Of a stretch of 64,000 bases of DNA, positions 1-8,525 are shown one piece after another. This DNA comes from a bacterium (GTDB lineage Bacteria; Vulcanimicrobiota; Xenobia; Xenobiales; JADMJV01), in the NCBI GenBank assembly GCA_018266105.1, contig JAFEBA010000002.1, positions 50,659-114,658 of the forward strand, written 5' to 3'. Numbering within the stretch: the stretch's first letter is position 1; each line of letters begins with the position of its first letter. The translations under genes and the position numbers were made by a program. The notes under the pieces were generated by a model. That model worked only from the letters and a program-made list of their open reading frames with translations. It was not told the DNA's origin and searched no databases.

Positions 1-285
1 TTTGGTCGCGAACCGCTCGTCTGCGACTGCTACGCCTTACTGATGGACCAGGCCCGGTCCGGGCAGTGGAATCCATCTCCGCTGATCGAAATGATCCGCC
101 AGCGCAAGATTGCTCTCATCCTACTACAGCGCCTGGGTCCCGAGAACGCGCGCGTCCCGGGCTATGTCATGCAGCCCATCTTGGAAAACTACGAAGTCAT
201 TGGTCAGCTCGGCCAACGGGGCGACTTTATCCTCCTTCCTAAAACCAGGAACGATTCAGGCAATCGGCCAAACTCAGGGCCATGA
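1..285 (+). CDS. C-terminal end of a GT39/ArnT-like membrane glycosyltransferase (5' truncated)
   Basis: Frame 1 is open from the first base of the window and ends at TGA 283-285, giving about 94 C-terminal residues. The start lies outside the window. The residues around PLVCDCYALLMDQARSGQW and the following IRQRKIALILL resemble the soluble C-terminal part of GT39-type (PMT/ArnT-like) multi-TM glycosyltransferases, which use polyprenyl-phosphate sugars outside the membrane. The next gene starts inside the stop codon (ATGA at 282-285), so the two are translationally coupled. The family call rests on the tail only and is tentative. Confidence 0.55.
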   Translation, partial: FGREPLVCDCYALLMDQARSGQWNPSPLIEMIRQRKIALILLQRLGPENARVPGYVMQPILENYEVIGQLGQRGDFILLPKTRNDSGNRPNSGP

Positions 286-2273
286 AGCGCCCTCCCGTCG
301 CTCTCCTGATTTTGCTGGTCGCTCTGCTGGCTTTGCACTGGCCGGCCATTTTTCAAGCCAAAATCTACGGCGATGAGGACGTGCTGGGCCTGTTTTGGGC
401 GGACAAGTGCCGACTCCATCGACTCTTCACCGGTCAAGAGCAGTGGACGTACTGGGATCGCCTGCCCTTTTTAGGGATGCCACGTCTGGCCAATTTCCAG
501 ATGTGCTGGTTTTCGCCCGAAAGTCTCTACTTTGGGCTGCTCGATCCATCCATATCCTGGCGCTTCTTTCCCTTGCTATCCGACCTGGGTCTGCTGTGCG
601 CGGTCTACTATCTCATTCGTGGCTACGCGTCCAGCTCGGCAGCCTGGCTGGGAGCTGGTTTTTTTGTCCTGACTGGCGACTGCCTGAAAACCAGCCAGGA
701 CATCGCCGTCAAGTTCGAACTGGCCTGCATGGCCGTGATGCTGGCCTGCAACTATCGCTGGCTGGCCAGCGGCCGCCGACGTTATCTGCTGGGTTTGGCC
801 CTGGCGACCGGCTGGCAACTGGATGGAGGCGCGGTTTCCCAACTCTACTACCAGCTTCTGAGCCTGCCGTTCATCTGTCTTCTCCAAATTTGGAACTCCA
901 GCCCGTCCACGCGCCTGGGCCGGGGTCTGCTGGCCATCGGCACCTTTATCGGCGCCAGTCTGGCCTTCAGTCTACCCTGGTTTCCCCTGCTGGAATGGTC
1001 CGCCCACGGCTCGCGCAAAGTTTTGGAAGGCGGCGGCTTCGCCGAAGCTTACAGTCTCAACCTGGGCGAATTGCTCTCCGTCTTTGCCGATGAAATCACC
1101 GTTTTCGGGCCTGCGCGCGCCATCGAACGAGGCGGTGGTTACACCCTGACGGCCAGCTTCAGCCTGGCTGTTTTTGGGCTGGTGGCCTATGCCGCCCGGC
1201 GCAAAGAATGGCGTCTTACCCTGCTGCTTTCGCTACTGCTGGCCTTACAGATGATGGGAGAAAAGGGGGTTCTGCTATGGTTGCTCCACAAAGCCGTGCC
1301 ATTTACTCAGCAGATCCGAGGACCTCACCGATTTTTCTATCCGGCCGGATTGCTCTGGGCCTTGCTGGCAGCGGTCGGATTTGACGAAATTGCCAGGCGT
1401 CGGCCCAAACTGGCCTGGGGCTTAAGCCTTTGGGCCATCGGGGTCAACCTCTGGGCTCTACAACCGGTCATATCCGGGGCTTATGTCCCCCTGGAAGCCT
1501 TCTCGGGCATCCCGCTGCCACCACCGGGAGCGGAACGAGTGGCGGTGGACTTCTCAAAAGATCCGAGACCTCCGCTACAGTGGCTGGCCTATCCGCTCAC
1601 TCAGGGCCGGGCCACTATGATCTTCCCCAACGTGCTTTCAGAAGGTAGCTACTTTCGAGGGCTGCTCTTCAGTCAGTATGGGGAGAAGGCCTGGAAAGTG
1701 ATGCCGCGCCTGGTCTACTCCTTTGCGCCCGTGCCCCCGGCCTTTCCCGACCACCCCCTCTTGCGTAGTTGGGGCCTGGGCTGGGTGCTGCAGGCCGGCC
1801 CCAACGGCTTCGGATGGCGGAACCTGGGGCCGGCCCCTCGCCACTGGACGGTGGTCCAGGTGACGACGCTGGCCGACACTGCGGCCGAAACGGCCTGGGC
1901 CCAAACTAGCGATTGGAAACCATTTGAACAGGCCTCGGTGGCTGGCCAGCCAGTGGTCGTGGGGGTCACTCCGGCCAACATCACCGTTCTCTCTGACGGT
2001 CAGGACGAGCAACTGCTCAGGAGCTCCGGTCCCGCCTCGCTCTTGATCAGCGCGGACAACTGGGACCCTGGCTGGGAATGCTGGGTGGACGGCAAGCAAA
2101 TGGAAGTTCGACGAGCCAACCTGGCCCTCAAAGCCTGCCTCATACCGGAGGGCAACCACACTATCCAGTGGCGTTACCGGATCCACTGGCAGGTTAAGGC
2201 CGCCGCCACAGGTCTGACCGGGGTGCTGTTGCTGATCATGGTGGTTGGTATAGACGCCACTCGACGCAAGTGA
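282..2273 (+). CDS. YfhO-like multi-TM membrane protein
   Basis: A 663-residue integral membrane protein. It begins with a hydrophobic segment (about residues 5-22), followed by a D-E-D acidic motif (about residues 32-34) and a W-D/PFLGMPR stretch typical of the first extracytoplasmic loop of GT-C fold proteins. About ten further hydrophobic segments follow. The last ~230 residues are mostly soluble, with a C-terminal beta-rich part (ISADNWDPGWECWVDGK) and a final TM helix. This matches the bacterial YfhO family, thought to modify lipoteichoic acid or other surface glycans. The start ATG overlaps the stop of the preceding glycosyltransferase gene, supporting a shared role in surface glycosylation. 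A second YfhO-like gene lies at 14846-16891. Confidence 0.75.
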   Translation: MKRPPVALLILLVALLALHWPAIFQAKIYGDEDVLGLFWADKCRLHRLFTGQEQWTYWDRLPFLGMPRLANFQMCWFSPESLYFGLLDPSISWRFFPLLSDLGLLCAVYYLIRGYASSSAAWLGAGFFVLTGDCLKTSQDIAVKFELACMAVMLACNYRWLASGRRRYLLGLALATGWQLDGGAVSQLYYQLLSLPFICLLQIWNSSPSTRLGRGLLAIGTFIGASLAFSLPWFPLLEWSAHGSRKVLEGGGFAEAYSLNLGELLSVFADEITVFGPARAIERGGGYTLTASFSLAVFGLVAYAARRKEWRLTLLLSLLLALQMMGEKGVLLWLLHKAVPFTQQIRGPHRFFYPAGLLWALLAAVGFDEIARRRPKLAWGLSLWAIGVNLWALQPVISGAYVPLEAFSGIPLPPPGAERVAVDFSKDPRPPLQWLAYPLTQGRATMIFPNVLSEGSYFRGLLFSQYGEKAWKVMPRLVYSFAPVPPAFPDHPLLRSWGLGWVLQAGPNGFGWRNLGPAPRHWTVVQVTTLADTAAETAWAQTSDWKPFEQASVAGQPVVVGVTPANITVLSDGQDEQLLRSSGPASLLISADNWDPGWECWVDGKQMEVRRANLALKACLIPEGNHTIQWRYRIHWQVKAAATGLTGVLLLIMVVGIDATRRK

Positions 2274-2279
2274 TATGAT
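2251..2279 (+). promoter_or_regulatory. Possible sigma70-type promoter of rpsO-pnp
   Basis: TATGAT at 2274-2279 is a good -10 hexamer. TAGACG at 2251-2256 matches 4 of 6 positions of TTGACA with a 17-bp spacer. The -35 lies inside the 3' end of the YfhO gene. A start near 2286 would give a leader of roughly 115 nt before rpsO. This is a sequence match only. Confidence 0.4.
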
Positions 2280-2336
2280 GCGCCGAGTTTTTGCGAGACC
2301 CTCGGTGGCCTCCCACCCGCGGCCTGGCAAAACAGC

Positions 2337-2382
2337 CGCCGGAACATCCGGCGAGCCAATTAGTATGCGGATTTCTCCGCAT
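2337..2382 (+). promoter_or_regulatory. Two hairpins in the rpsO leader (possible S15 autoregulatory element)
   Basis: Two perfect 7-bp stems precede rpsO. CGCCGGA (2337-2343) pairs with TCCGGCG (2347-2353) around an ACA loop. ATGCGGA (2365-2371) pairs with TCCGCAT (2376-2382) around TTTC. The second stem ends 2 nt before the Shine-Dalgarno GGAGG (2384-2388). S15 represses its own mRNA in several phyla through structurally diverse leaders, so an autoregulatory role is reasonable, but no known S15-leader consensus was matched. Confidence 0.4.
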
Positions 2383-2399
2383 CGGAGGTCAGTTTTCGT

Positions 2400-2657
2400 A
2401 TGAAACCCAAAAGTGAAGTTATTGAAACGCACCGCACCCACGACAAGGACACCGGCTCCCCCGAAGTGCAGGTCGCCATTCTCACCGAGCGCATCAATCA
2501 CTTGACCGGCCACCTGCAGAAGCACGCCAAAGACCACCACTCTCGCCGCGGACTTCTGATGATGGTTGGCCAGCGCCGCCGCCTTCTTAACTACCTGAAG
2601 AAGACCGAAGTGAAGCGTTATCGCACGCTGATCGAAAAGCTCGGTATTCGCCGCTAG
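2400..2657 (+). CDS. rpsO: 30S ribosomal protein S15
   Basis: An 85-residue protein, close to the usual 89. It shows the S15 signature: [20 protein letters not shown], then [20 protein letters not shown] and a C-terminal [12 protein letters not shown] segment. S15 binds the 16S rRNA three-way junction early in 30S assembly. The start ATG follows GGAGG by 11 nt. The rpsO-pnp order is the classic bacterial arrangement. A terminator-like hairpin separates the two genes, so pnp is probably expressed partly by read-through or from its own promoter. Confidence 0.98.
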   Translation: MKPKSEVIETHRTHDKDTGSPEVQVAILTERINHLTGHLQKHAKDHHSRRGLLMMVGQRRRLLNYLKKTEVKRYRTLIEKLGIRR

Positions 2658-2775
2658 GAGCTGTTGACGATTCGCCCTTCTCTATTCGTCCCGCGGAACT
2701 CGCGTCGAAGCATCAACCGGTGCTGCGGCGCTAGGCCCTTTGCTAGAAGTCAACAATTCCTAAGACCCGCGGCTT

Positions 2776-2815
2776 AAAAAAAGGGCTGTCCCAAAGGATG
2801 GGGGCAGCCCTTTTG
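2776..2815 (+). terminator. Intrinsic terminator/attenuator between rpsO and pnp
   Basis: A stem AAAAAGGGCTGTCCC pairs with GGGGGCAGCCCTTTT around a short loop and ends in a T run (2811-2814). It lies 118 nt after the rpsO stop and 62 nt before the pnp start. In E. coli the same gap holds a terminator and an RNase III site that set pnp autocontrol. Here only the terminator shape is visible. Confidence 0.8.
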
Positions 2816-2876
2816 CCGCTTGTAGAAGAGGGTGCTGTCCCTCCATCCGTCCTTATTTTCATTGAGGTGAAACACA

Positions 2877-5684
2877 TTGAGTACAACAAAAACGGCTCCT
2901 CCCAAAGCGGAGAAGCACTCGATCGAAGTGGAAGTGGGCGGTAAAGCCCTTCGCTTCGAAACCGGCGAACTCGCCAAACAAGCTGGCGGCGCCGTCTTGA
3001 TGACCTACGGCGAAACCGTGGTGCTGGTCACGGCCACCGCCAACGCCAAGCCCAAGACCGGAGTCAGCTTCTTTCCGCTGACCGTGGACTACGAAGAGAA
3101 AATGTACGCCGCCGGTAAGATCCCGGGCGGCTGGATCAAGCGCGAAGGTCGCGCTCCCGAGCGGTGCACCCTGACCTCGCGTCTGATTGACCGCCCCATC
3201 CGTCCCCTGTTCCCGGACGGGTTCCGCAACGACACCCACGTGGTGGGCCTTTGTATGTCGGTCGACGGCGAAAACGAACCGGATGTCATCTCCATCTGCG
3301 GCGCGGGCGCCGCTCTGGCCCTCTCGGATATTCCTTTTGACGGCCCGGTGGCCGGCGTTCGCGTCGGTTACGTGGACGGAGAATTCGTGATTAACCCCAC
3401 CCAGGAGCAGATCGCGCAGAGCTCGCTGAACCTGGTTGTGGCAGGTACCAAAGACTCGATCTGCATGGTCGAAGCCGGAGCCTACGAAGTTTCCGAGCAG
3501 CTGGTGCTGGAGGCTATCGAAGAGGCCCACGACACCATCAAAAAAATCGTGGCGGCTATTGATAAGCTGGTGAAGAAGGCCGGCAAACCCAAGAAAGAGT
3601 ATCCCCTCTTTATCCCCGATAAGACCCTGGACGCGGCCTTCCGCAAGCACATGGGCAAAGCCGTGGCCAAAGCCATGCGCATCATCGACAAGAAAGAGCG
3701 CAACGACGCTTTTGCCGAGATCTCCAAGGAAGCCCTGGCCGACAAGCTCGGCAAGGACAAGAACAAGGAAGAACTGCTGGCCATCCTGGCCGACGGCACG
3801 CGCGACGACTTCGACACCATTATGAAGAAGGTGCAAGAAGAAGAGCTGATGACCATGATCGTGGAGGAAGGCACCCGTCCCGACGGTCGCAAGACCACCG
3901 AGATCCGCAAGCTCTCGGCTCGCGCCGGCATCCTGCCCCGCACCCATGGCACCGGTCTCTTCACCCGCGGTCAGACCCAAATCCTGACCGTCTGCACCCT
4001 GGGCACGCTGGCCGAGGAGCAGTCCTTTGACAATATCATCGGAGAAGTCTCGCGCCGCTACATCCACCAGTATAACTTCCCCCCCTTCTCGGTGGGCGAG
4101 GCCCGTTTCATGCGTGGTCCCGGCCGCCGCGAAATCGGCCACGGTGCCCTGGCGGAGCGCGCTCTGGTTCCGGTCATCCCGGACGAGAACGAGTTCCCCT
4201 ACACCCTTCGCATGGTCTCTGAGGCGTTGGAATCGAATGGTTCGACCTCAATGGCTTCGGTTTGTGGCAGCACCCTGGCCCTCATGGACGCCGGCGTGCC
4301 CATCAAGGCTCCCGTCGGCGGTATCGCCATGGGCCTGGTGGCCAAGGGCGACAAGTTCGCCGTGCTGACCGACATTCAGGGCCTGGAAGACGCTCTGGGC
4401 GAGATGGACTTCAAGGTGGCCGGAACCCGCGTGGGCATCACGGCTTTGCAGATGGACATCAAGCTCAAGGGTGTGTCCGGTGAAGTGTTGCGTCAGGCCC
4501 TGGACCAGGCTCGCGACGCCCGCATGACCATCCTGGACGTAATCGAGGAAGCCCTGCCGGCGCCGCGCGCCGAAATCTCGCCGCGCGCCCCGCACATCAC
4601 CTCGTTCATCATCAACCCCGAGAAGATCAAGGACGTAATCGGACCTGGTGGCAAGACCATCAACCGCATCATCGCCGAGACGGGCGTCAAAATCGATATC
4701 GAATCCGATGGCCGCGTCTTCGTGGCCTCGATCAACCGCGAGATGGTGGAGCGAGCCAAGAAGATCGTGGAAGATCTGACCCGCGACATCGAAGTGGGAG
4801 CCGTTTTCACCGGCCAGGTGATGCGCCTTATGAACTTCGGTGCCTTCGTGGAAGTGGTGCCTGGTAAAGAAGGCCTGCTGCACGTATCTCAGCTAAAGCC
4901 CTACCACGTGGGCAAGGTGGAGGACGTCGTCAAAGTTGGGGATATGATCACCTTCCGCGTCGAAGAAATCGATTCGATGGGTCGCCTCAACCTCTCGCGT
5001 AAGGGTCTGTTCACGGAAGAAGAGCTGGCCGAAGCGGAAACCAAGGCCGCCGCCCGGCCTCCCCGCGAAGATCGTGGCGATCGCGGTGACCGTGGTGATC
5101 GCGGCGACCGTGGTGATCGCGGCGACCGTGGTGGACGTGACCGCGGCGAGCGCAGCGGACGCGACCGCGGTGACCGCAATGGTCGCGGTCCGGAGCGCGG
5201 CGGAGAGCGTAGCCCCGACCGCGGTGATCGCGGCGCGGCCGAAAGCCGTCCTCCTCGCGATTTCACCCAGGACCGCCCCGTTCGCGACCGCGACGAGCGG
5301 CCCCGGGCTCCGCGTGAAGATCGCCCGCGTGACGAGCGTCCTCGCGCCCCCCGTGAGGAGCGTGCACCTCGAGAGGAACGCGCTCCGCGTGAACGTGAAG
5401 AGCGTGCACCACGTGAAGATCGCGCCCCGCGCGAAGATCGGGCTCCACGCGAAGATCGCGCCCCCCGGGAAGACCGCGCAGAGCGCCGACCGGCTGCCCG
5501 CTCGGAGCGCCCGCGCGAAGACCGCGGTGCTCGCCCCCTGAGCAGTGGCGCTCCCAAAGTGGAGTTGCCTCCCAGCCTGCGTGGCGGTAGCAGCAGCACC
5601 GGCGGTGGCAACACCGCTCCCGCCAGCGAAGGCGAAGGACGTCGCCGCACGGCCCGTCGCCGCCCCGCCCGCGACGACGACTAA
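2877..5684 (+). CDS. pnp: Polyribonucleotide nucleotidyltransferase (PNPase) with a long Arg/Asp-rich tail
   Basis: A 935-residue protein, against about 700 for typical PNPases. Two RNase PH-type domains (about 10-145 and 325-550) flank an all-helical linker. A KH domain follows at about 555-615 with the GPGGKT loop, and an S1 domain at about 625-695 (VFTGQVMRLMNFGAFVEV). PNPase degrades RNA 3'-5' by phosphorolysis in the degradosome. The last ~215 residues are low complexity: tandem RGD triplets (about 735-755), then repeated APREE/APRED units (about 815-880). This tail is likely disordered and RNA- or partner-binding. The TTG start is chosen because GAGGTG at 2864-2869 sits 7 nt upstream and the family N-terminus fits. 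Confidence 0.97.
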   Translation: MSTTKTAPPKAEKHSIEVEVGGKALRFETGELAKQAGGAVLMTYGETVVLVTATANAKPKTGVSFFPLTVDYEEKMYAAGKIPGGWIKREGRAPERCTLTSRLIDRPIRPLFPDGFRNDTHVVGLCMSVDGENEPDVISICGAGAALALSDIPFDGPVAGVRVGYVDGEFVINPTQEQIAQSSLNLVVAGTKDSICMVEAGAYEVSEQLVLEAIEEAHDTIKKIVAAIDKLVKKAGKPKKEYPLFIPDKTLDAAFRKHMGKAVAKAMRIIDKKERNDAFAEISKEALADKLGKDKNKEELLAILADGTRDDFDTIMKKVQEEELMTMIVEEGTRPDGRKTTEIRKLSARAGILPRTHGTGLFTRGQTQILTVCTLGTLAEEQSFDNIIGEVSRRYIHQYNFPPFSVGEARFMRGPGRREIGHGALAERALVPVIPDENEFPYTLRMVSEALESNGSTSMASVCGSTLALMDAGVPIKAPVGGIAMGLVAKGDKFAVLTDIQGLEDALGEMDFKVAGTRVGITALQMDIKLKGVSGEVLRQALDQARDARMTILDVIEEALPAPRAEISPRAPHITSFIINPEKIKDVIGPGGKTINRIIAETGVKIDIESDGRVFVASINREMVERAKKIVEDLTRDIEVGAVFTGQVMRLMNFGAFVEVVPGKEGLLHVSQLKPYHVGKVEDVVKVGDMITFRVEEIDSMGRLNLSRKGLFTEEELAEAETKAAARPPREDRGDRGDRGDRGDRGDRGDRGGRDRGERSGRDRGDRNGRGPERGGERSPDRGDRGAAESRPPRDFTQDRPVRDRDERPRAPREDRPRDERPRAPREERAPREERAPREREERAPREDRAPREDRAPREDRAPREDRAERRPAARSERPREDRGARPLSSGAPKVELPPSLRGGSSSTGGGNTAPASEGEGRRRTARRRPARDDD

Positions 5685-5690
5685 ACCCCA

Positions 5691-5775
5691 GCGCAGGGGT
5701 CCTAGGGGGAGACGGCAGTCCCCCCTAGCTCCAACGCGCAGGGGGGTCCTAGGGGGAGACGGCAGTCCCCCCTAG
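5691..5775 (+). repeat. Tandem palindromic repeat, two copies
   Basis: Two near-identical units follow pnp: 5691-5727 and 5736-5775. Each has GCGCAGGGG(GG)TCCTAGG, then GGGAGACGGCAGTCCC and CCCTAG. The core CTAGGGGGA...TCCCCCCTAG is an inverted repeat around GACGGCAG. No T run follows either copy, so they are not simple terminators. The layout resembles REP-type extragenic palindromes. The copies differ only by two extra G residues in the second. Confidence 0.75.
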
Positions 5776-5781
5776 AACCCA

Positions 5782-7908
5782 ATGATGATGCCAACACGCA
5801 GTGGACCCGCCTCCGAAGTATTTCTGGAGCGGGTCCACTCGTTTTTTCGGCAGGTGCTGCCCCTTCGACCCGACTACGAAGAACGTCCTGAACAACTGGA
5901 GATGGCCATGGGGGTGGCCCGAGCTCTGGCTGAGCAAGAAATTCTAGTGGTGGAGGCCGGGACCGGCACGGGAAAGTCCCTGGCCTACTTGATTCCCAGT
6001 CTCTTGTGGGCCTTTGAGCATGGTGGGCCGGTAGTCATCTCCACTAGAACCCTCAACCTCCAACAGCAACTCCTGGAGAAGGACATCCCGCTCCTGCGCG
6101 ACCTGATGGACCAGCCTTTTCGGGCCACGGCCGCGCGAGGCTGGTCCAACTATGTCTGCCTGCGCCGCCTCGACGGTCTTCAGAGCAGCCAGCAGTTAAG
6201 CCCGGAGCTCAGCCACGAGGCCGTCCAGCTGTCCGAAGTGTTGGCCCTGGGTGCCCCCGGAATCCGCCAGAAGCTACCCGTCAGTGAACCGCTCTGGAAC
6301 CTGGTGCAGGCTGATTCCCACGCCTGCAATCGCCAGTTGTGCCCGCATTATCAGGACTGTTACCTGTTCCGGGAGCGCCGCGAAATGGAACGCTCAGAGT
6401 TGATCGTCGCAAACCACTCGCTGGTCATGGCCGACGTGGCCCTGCGCGCCAATGGCGCACAGGGCATTTTGCCCAAGCCAGCCTGCTGGGTTCTGGACGA
6501 AGGCCATCATCTTGAGGAAGTCGCCAATGACCACCTGGGCCGTTCGCTGGCCCTCTCGGATTTGCAACGTCTGCGCCAGAACGTCTTCGATCCCAAAGGC
6601 AAGGCCAACGAAGCTGGCTGGCTACCGCTGCTGCGCGACCGCCTGAGCAAAGCCGATGAACGAGTGCGGCTGCTGGAATGCCTGGACCGCGGCTTGCTGC
6701 TCTCACTGCCCGGCTTCTACCAGGTGGGCGAGGAGTTCTTTCACTGGCTGACCCAGTCGATATTGTTGGGGCAGACCGAGTTGGGCACTCGAGTCACGCT
6801 CAATTCAGACTTCTTCCATAGCGCCGAAGGTGAAGAGTGCCGACGGCTCTCAGAGCAGTGGGCAGGCCATATGGAACACGTGGAGAGCAGCGCCCGAGAC
6901 CTCCACCATTTGCTGACCGAGTTGGAACTGGAGGTGAGCCAGGGCGGCCTGGTCGAGTTGCAGTCCTTAATCGAGCGACTGAAGTCCCTGCGCCAGAATC
7001 TTGAGTTCTGCATGTTCCCGGAATCGGGGGACTGGGTCTACTGGGCCGTGGCCACAGCCAACAATGCCAGTCTGGGCGCCACTCCACTGGACGTAGGCGA
7101 GCGCCTGGCGGCGGAATTCTTCGGCCCGGCGCGCTCCATGGTCATCACTTCGGCCACCCTGGCGGTGGGCAAAGACCTGAGATTTTACGAGCAAAGGGTC
7201 GGGCTCGACCTGCATCAAAACCGGGTGGCCCGCAGCCTGCTGGATAGTCCGTTCAACTTCAGAGAGAATGCCTACCTGGGTGTAGCCACCGATTTGAATG
7301 ACCCGAATCGATCTGAGTTCTGGGAACGATCTCAGGAGGCCCTGGTGTGGCTCTTGCAGCAACTGGGCGGCCGCACCTTTTTGCTGGCCACCTCCTACGC
7401 CAGTTTGCGCCTGGCCAGGGAACGACTCAGTGAGCCTCTTTCTCAGCTGGGCATTCGTATGCTCTGCCAGGGACAGGCCCCCCCCGGGTTGTTGCTGGAA
7501 GAATTCAGGCGCGATTCGCGGGCACTGCTGATCGGGGCCGACTCCTTTTGGGAGGGGGTGGACGTGGTGGGTGATGACCTGTCCTGCGTGCTGATTACCA
7601 GATTGCCGTTTCGAGTCCCGAACGACCCGTTGGTGCAGGCTCACTGCCGCCGACTTGAAGAGGAGGGGAAGAGCTCATTTCAACACTATTCCCTCCCCCA
7701 GGCCATCTTGCGTTTTCGTCAGGGTTTCGGCAGGCTCATTCGGAGCCAAAAAGATCGAGGAATGGTGCTTGTGCTGGACTCTCGTCTCTATCATAAATCC
7801 TATGGGGCGGAATTTTTAGGGGCCCTGCCCGCTTGTAACCGTCGGGCAGGTCGGCTCGCGGGCTTAGTCCAAGATGCTATGAAGTGGTTGAAAGGTTTTG
7901 AGTCATGA
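5782..7908 (+). CDS. dinG: DinG/YoaA-type Fe-S ATP-dependent DNA helicase
   Basis: A 708-residue superfamily 2 (XPD-like) helicase, which unwinds DNA 5'-3' in repair and R-loop or fork processing. Walker A is EAGTGTGKS (59-67). Four cysteines at about 126, 182, 187 and 193 form the Fe-S cluster. The DEAH-type box is DEGH (239-242). Later motifs are VITSATL, FWEGVDVVGDDLS and QGFGRLIRS, the last holding the arginine finger region. Three ATGs lie at 5782, 5785 and 5788 without a clear ribosome site, and a terminator-like hairpin covers 5800-5847. A GTG at 5854 is an alternative but would cut the N-terminal PDYEERPEQLEMA region close. The stop overlaps the next gene (ATGA at 7905-7908). Confidence 0.9.
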   Translation: MMMPTRSGPASEVFLERVHSFFRQVLPLRPDYEERPEQLEMAMGVARALAEQEILVVEAGTGTGKSLAYLIPSLLWAFEHGGPVVISTRTLNLQQQLLEKDIPLLRDLMDQPFRATAARGWSNYVCLRRLDGLQSSQQLSPELSHEAVQLSEVLALGAPGIRQKLPVSEPLWNLVQADSHACNRQLCPHYQDCYLFRERREMERSELIVANHSLVMADVALRANGAQGILPKPACWVLDEGHHLEEVANDHLGRSLALSDLQRLRQNVFDPKGKANEAGWLPLLRDRLSKADERVRLLECLDRGLLLSLPGFYQVGEEFFHWLTQSILLGQTELGTRVTLNSDFFHSAEGEECRRLSEQWAGHMEHVESSARDLHHLLTELELEVSQGGLVELQSLIERLKSLRQNLEFCMFPESGDWVYWAVATANNASLGATPLDVGERLAAEFFGPARSMVITSATLAVGKDLRFYEQRVGLDLHQNRVARSLLDSPFNFRENAYLGVATDLNDPNRSEFWERSQEALVWLLQQLGGRTFLLATSYASLRLARERLSEPLSQLGIRMLCQGQAPPGLLLEEFRRDSRALLIGADSFWEGVDVVGDDLSCVLITRLPFRVPNDPLVQAHCRRLEEEGKSSFQHYSLPQAILRFRQGFGRLIRSQKDRGMVLVLDSRLYHKSYGAEFLGALPACNRRAGRLAGLVQDAMKWLKGFES
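5800..5847 (+). terminator. Terminator-like hairpin at the start of the DinG-type gene
   Basis: AGTGGACCCGC (5800-5810) pairs perfectly with GCGGGTCCACT (5829-5839) and is followed by CGTTTTTT (5840-5847). This is a textbook intrinsic terminator for pnp. It lies inside the first ~22 codons of the DinG-type reading frame if the upstream ATG is used, which makes either the start codon or the terminator role uncertain. Confidence 0.65.
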
Positions 7909-8525
7909 AGATACGGGTTCTATTGTTTGTTTTATTATCTCTGCCGGTCCTGGCCGCCGAATCTGTGGAGCAGATCTTTGAGAAGGCCAGATCCGTCAAC
8001 CCAGGTCTGCAGGACTCCAGCGCCGACATGAGCGTGGACATCAACGCCGTACTGGGCTTCATTCCCTACAAAACGGCCGCTGGCGGCAAGTACTACCACA
8101 AGCATCCGGACAAGAACAAGCTGGACCTGAAAGACGCTCCCTCCTGGCTCAAGCGCTATCCAAACGTTTTCGGCTACAAACTCCCCGATCTAACCCGCTA
8201 CAACGTGCTAAAGCAACAGGAAGTCGACTTCCGCGGACAACCGGTCTACAAAATTCAGCTGGTGCCCAAGCAACACACCAACGACATCACCAACATCGAT
8301 ATCTACTTCAACCGCAACGACTACTCCGTGCCCAAGTTCGACACTTTTTACAACAAAGGGCATCTTTACGTGGACATGGAGTACACCCGATCAGACAAAT
8401 ACCTGGTGTGCAACAAGCTGAGCGCTGACTTCGAATTCCCCAACATCACCGCCACGGCCACCGCCACTTATAACAACTACATGTTCAATCAGAAGCTGCC
8501 AGACTCCATCTTCGCCAGCAAATGA
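7905..8525 (+). CDS. Exported LolA/outer-membrane-lipoprotein-sorting-like protein
   Basis: A 206-residue protein with a Sec signal peptide (MKIRVLLFVLLSLPVLAAES; cleavage near residue 18). The mature part begins VEQIFEKARSVNPGLQD and continues with alternating beta strands (KYYHKHPDKNKLDLKDAP, VYKIQLVPK, NIDIYFN). This is the pattern of LolA/RseB-like folds that bind lipid or lipoproteins in the periplasm. It is coupled to the DinG-type gene by ATGA and to the next gene by another ATGA overlap. Its function in this unit is not evident. Clear LolA hallmarks are not all visible, so the fold call is moderate. Confidence 0.55.
   Translation: MKIRVLLFVLLSLPVLAAESVEQIFEKARSVNPGLQDSSADMSVDINAVLGFIPYKTAAGGKYYHKHPDKNKLDLKDAPSWLKRYPNVFGYKLPDLTRYNVLKQQEVDFRGQPVYKIQLVPKQHTNDITNIDIYFNRNDYSVPKFDTFYNKGHLYVDMEYTRSDKYLVCNKLSADFEFPNITATATATYNNYMFNQKLPDSIFASK

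Noticed and set aside
2859..4142. 427-codon minus-strand frame inside pnp
   Set aside because: It is the antisense shadow of the conserved PNPase core, with no start signals or recognisable domain.
5074..5541. Plus-strand frame in the PNPase tail region
   Set aside because: It is a frame-shifted reading of the RGD/APREE repeats and has no start signal.
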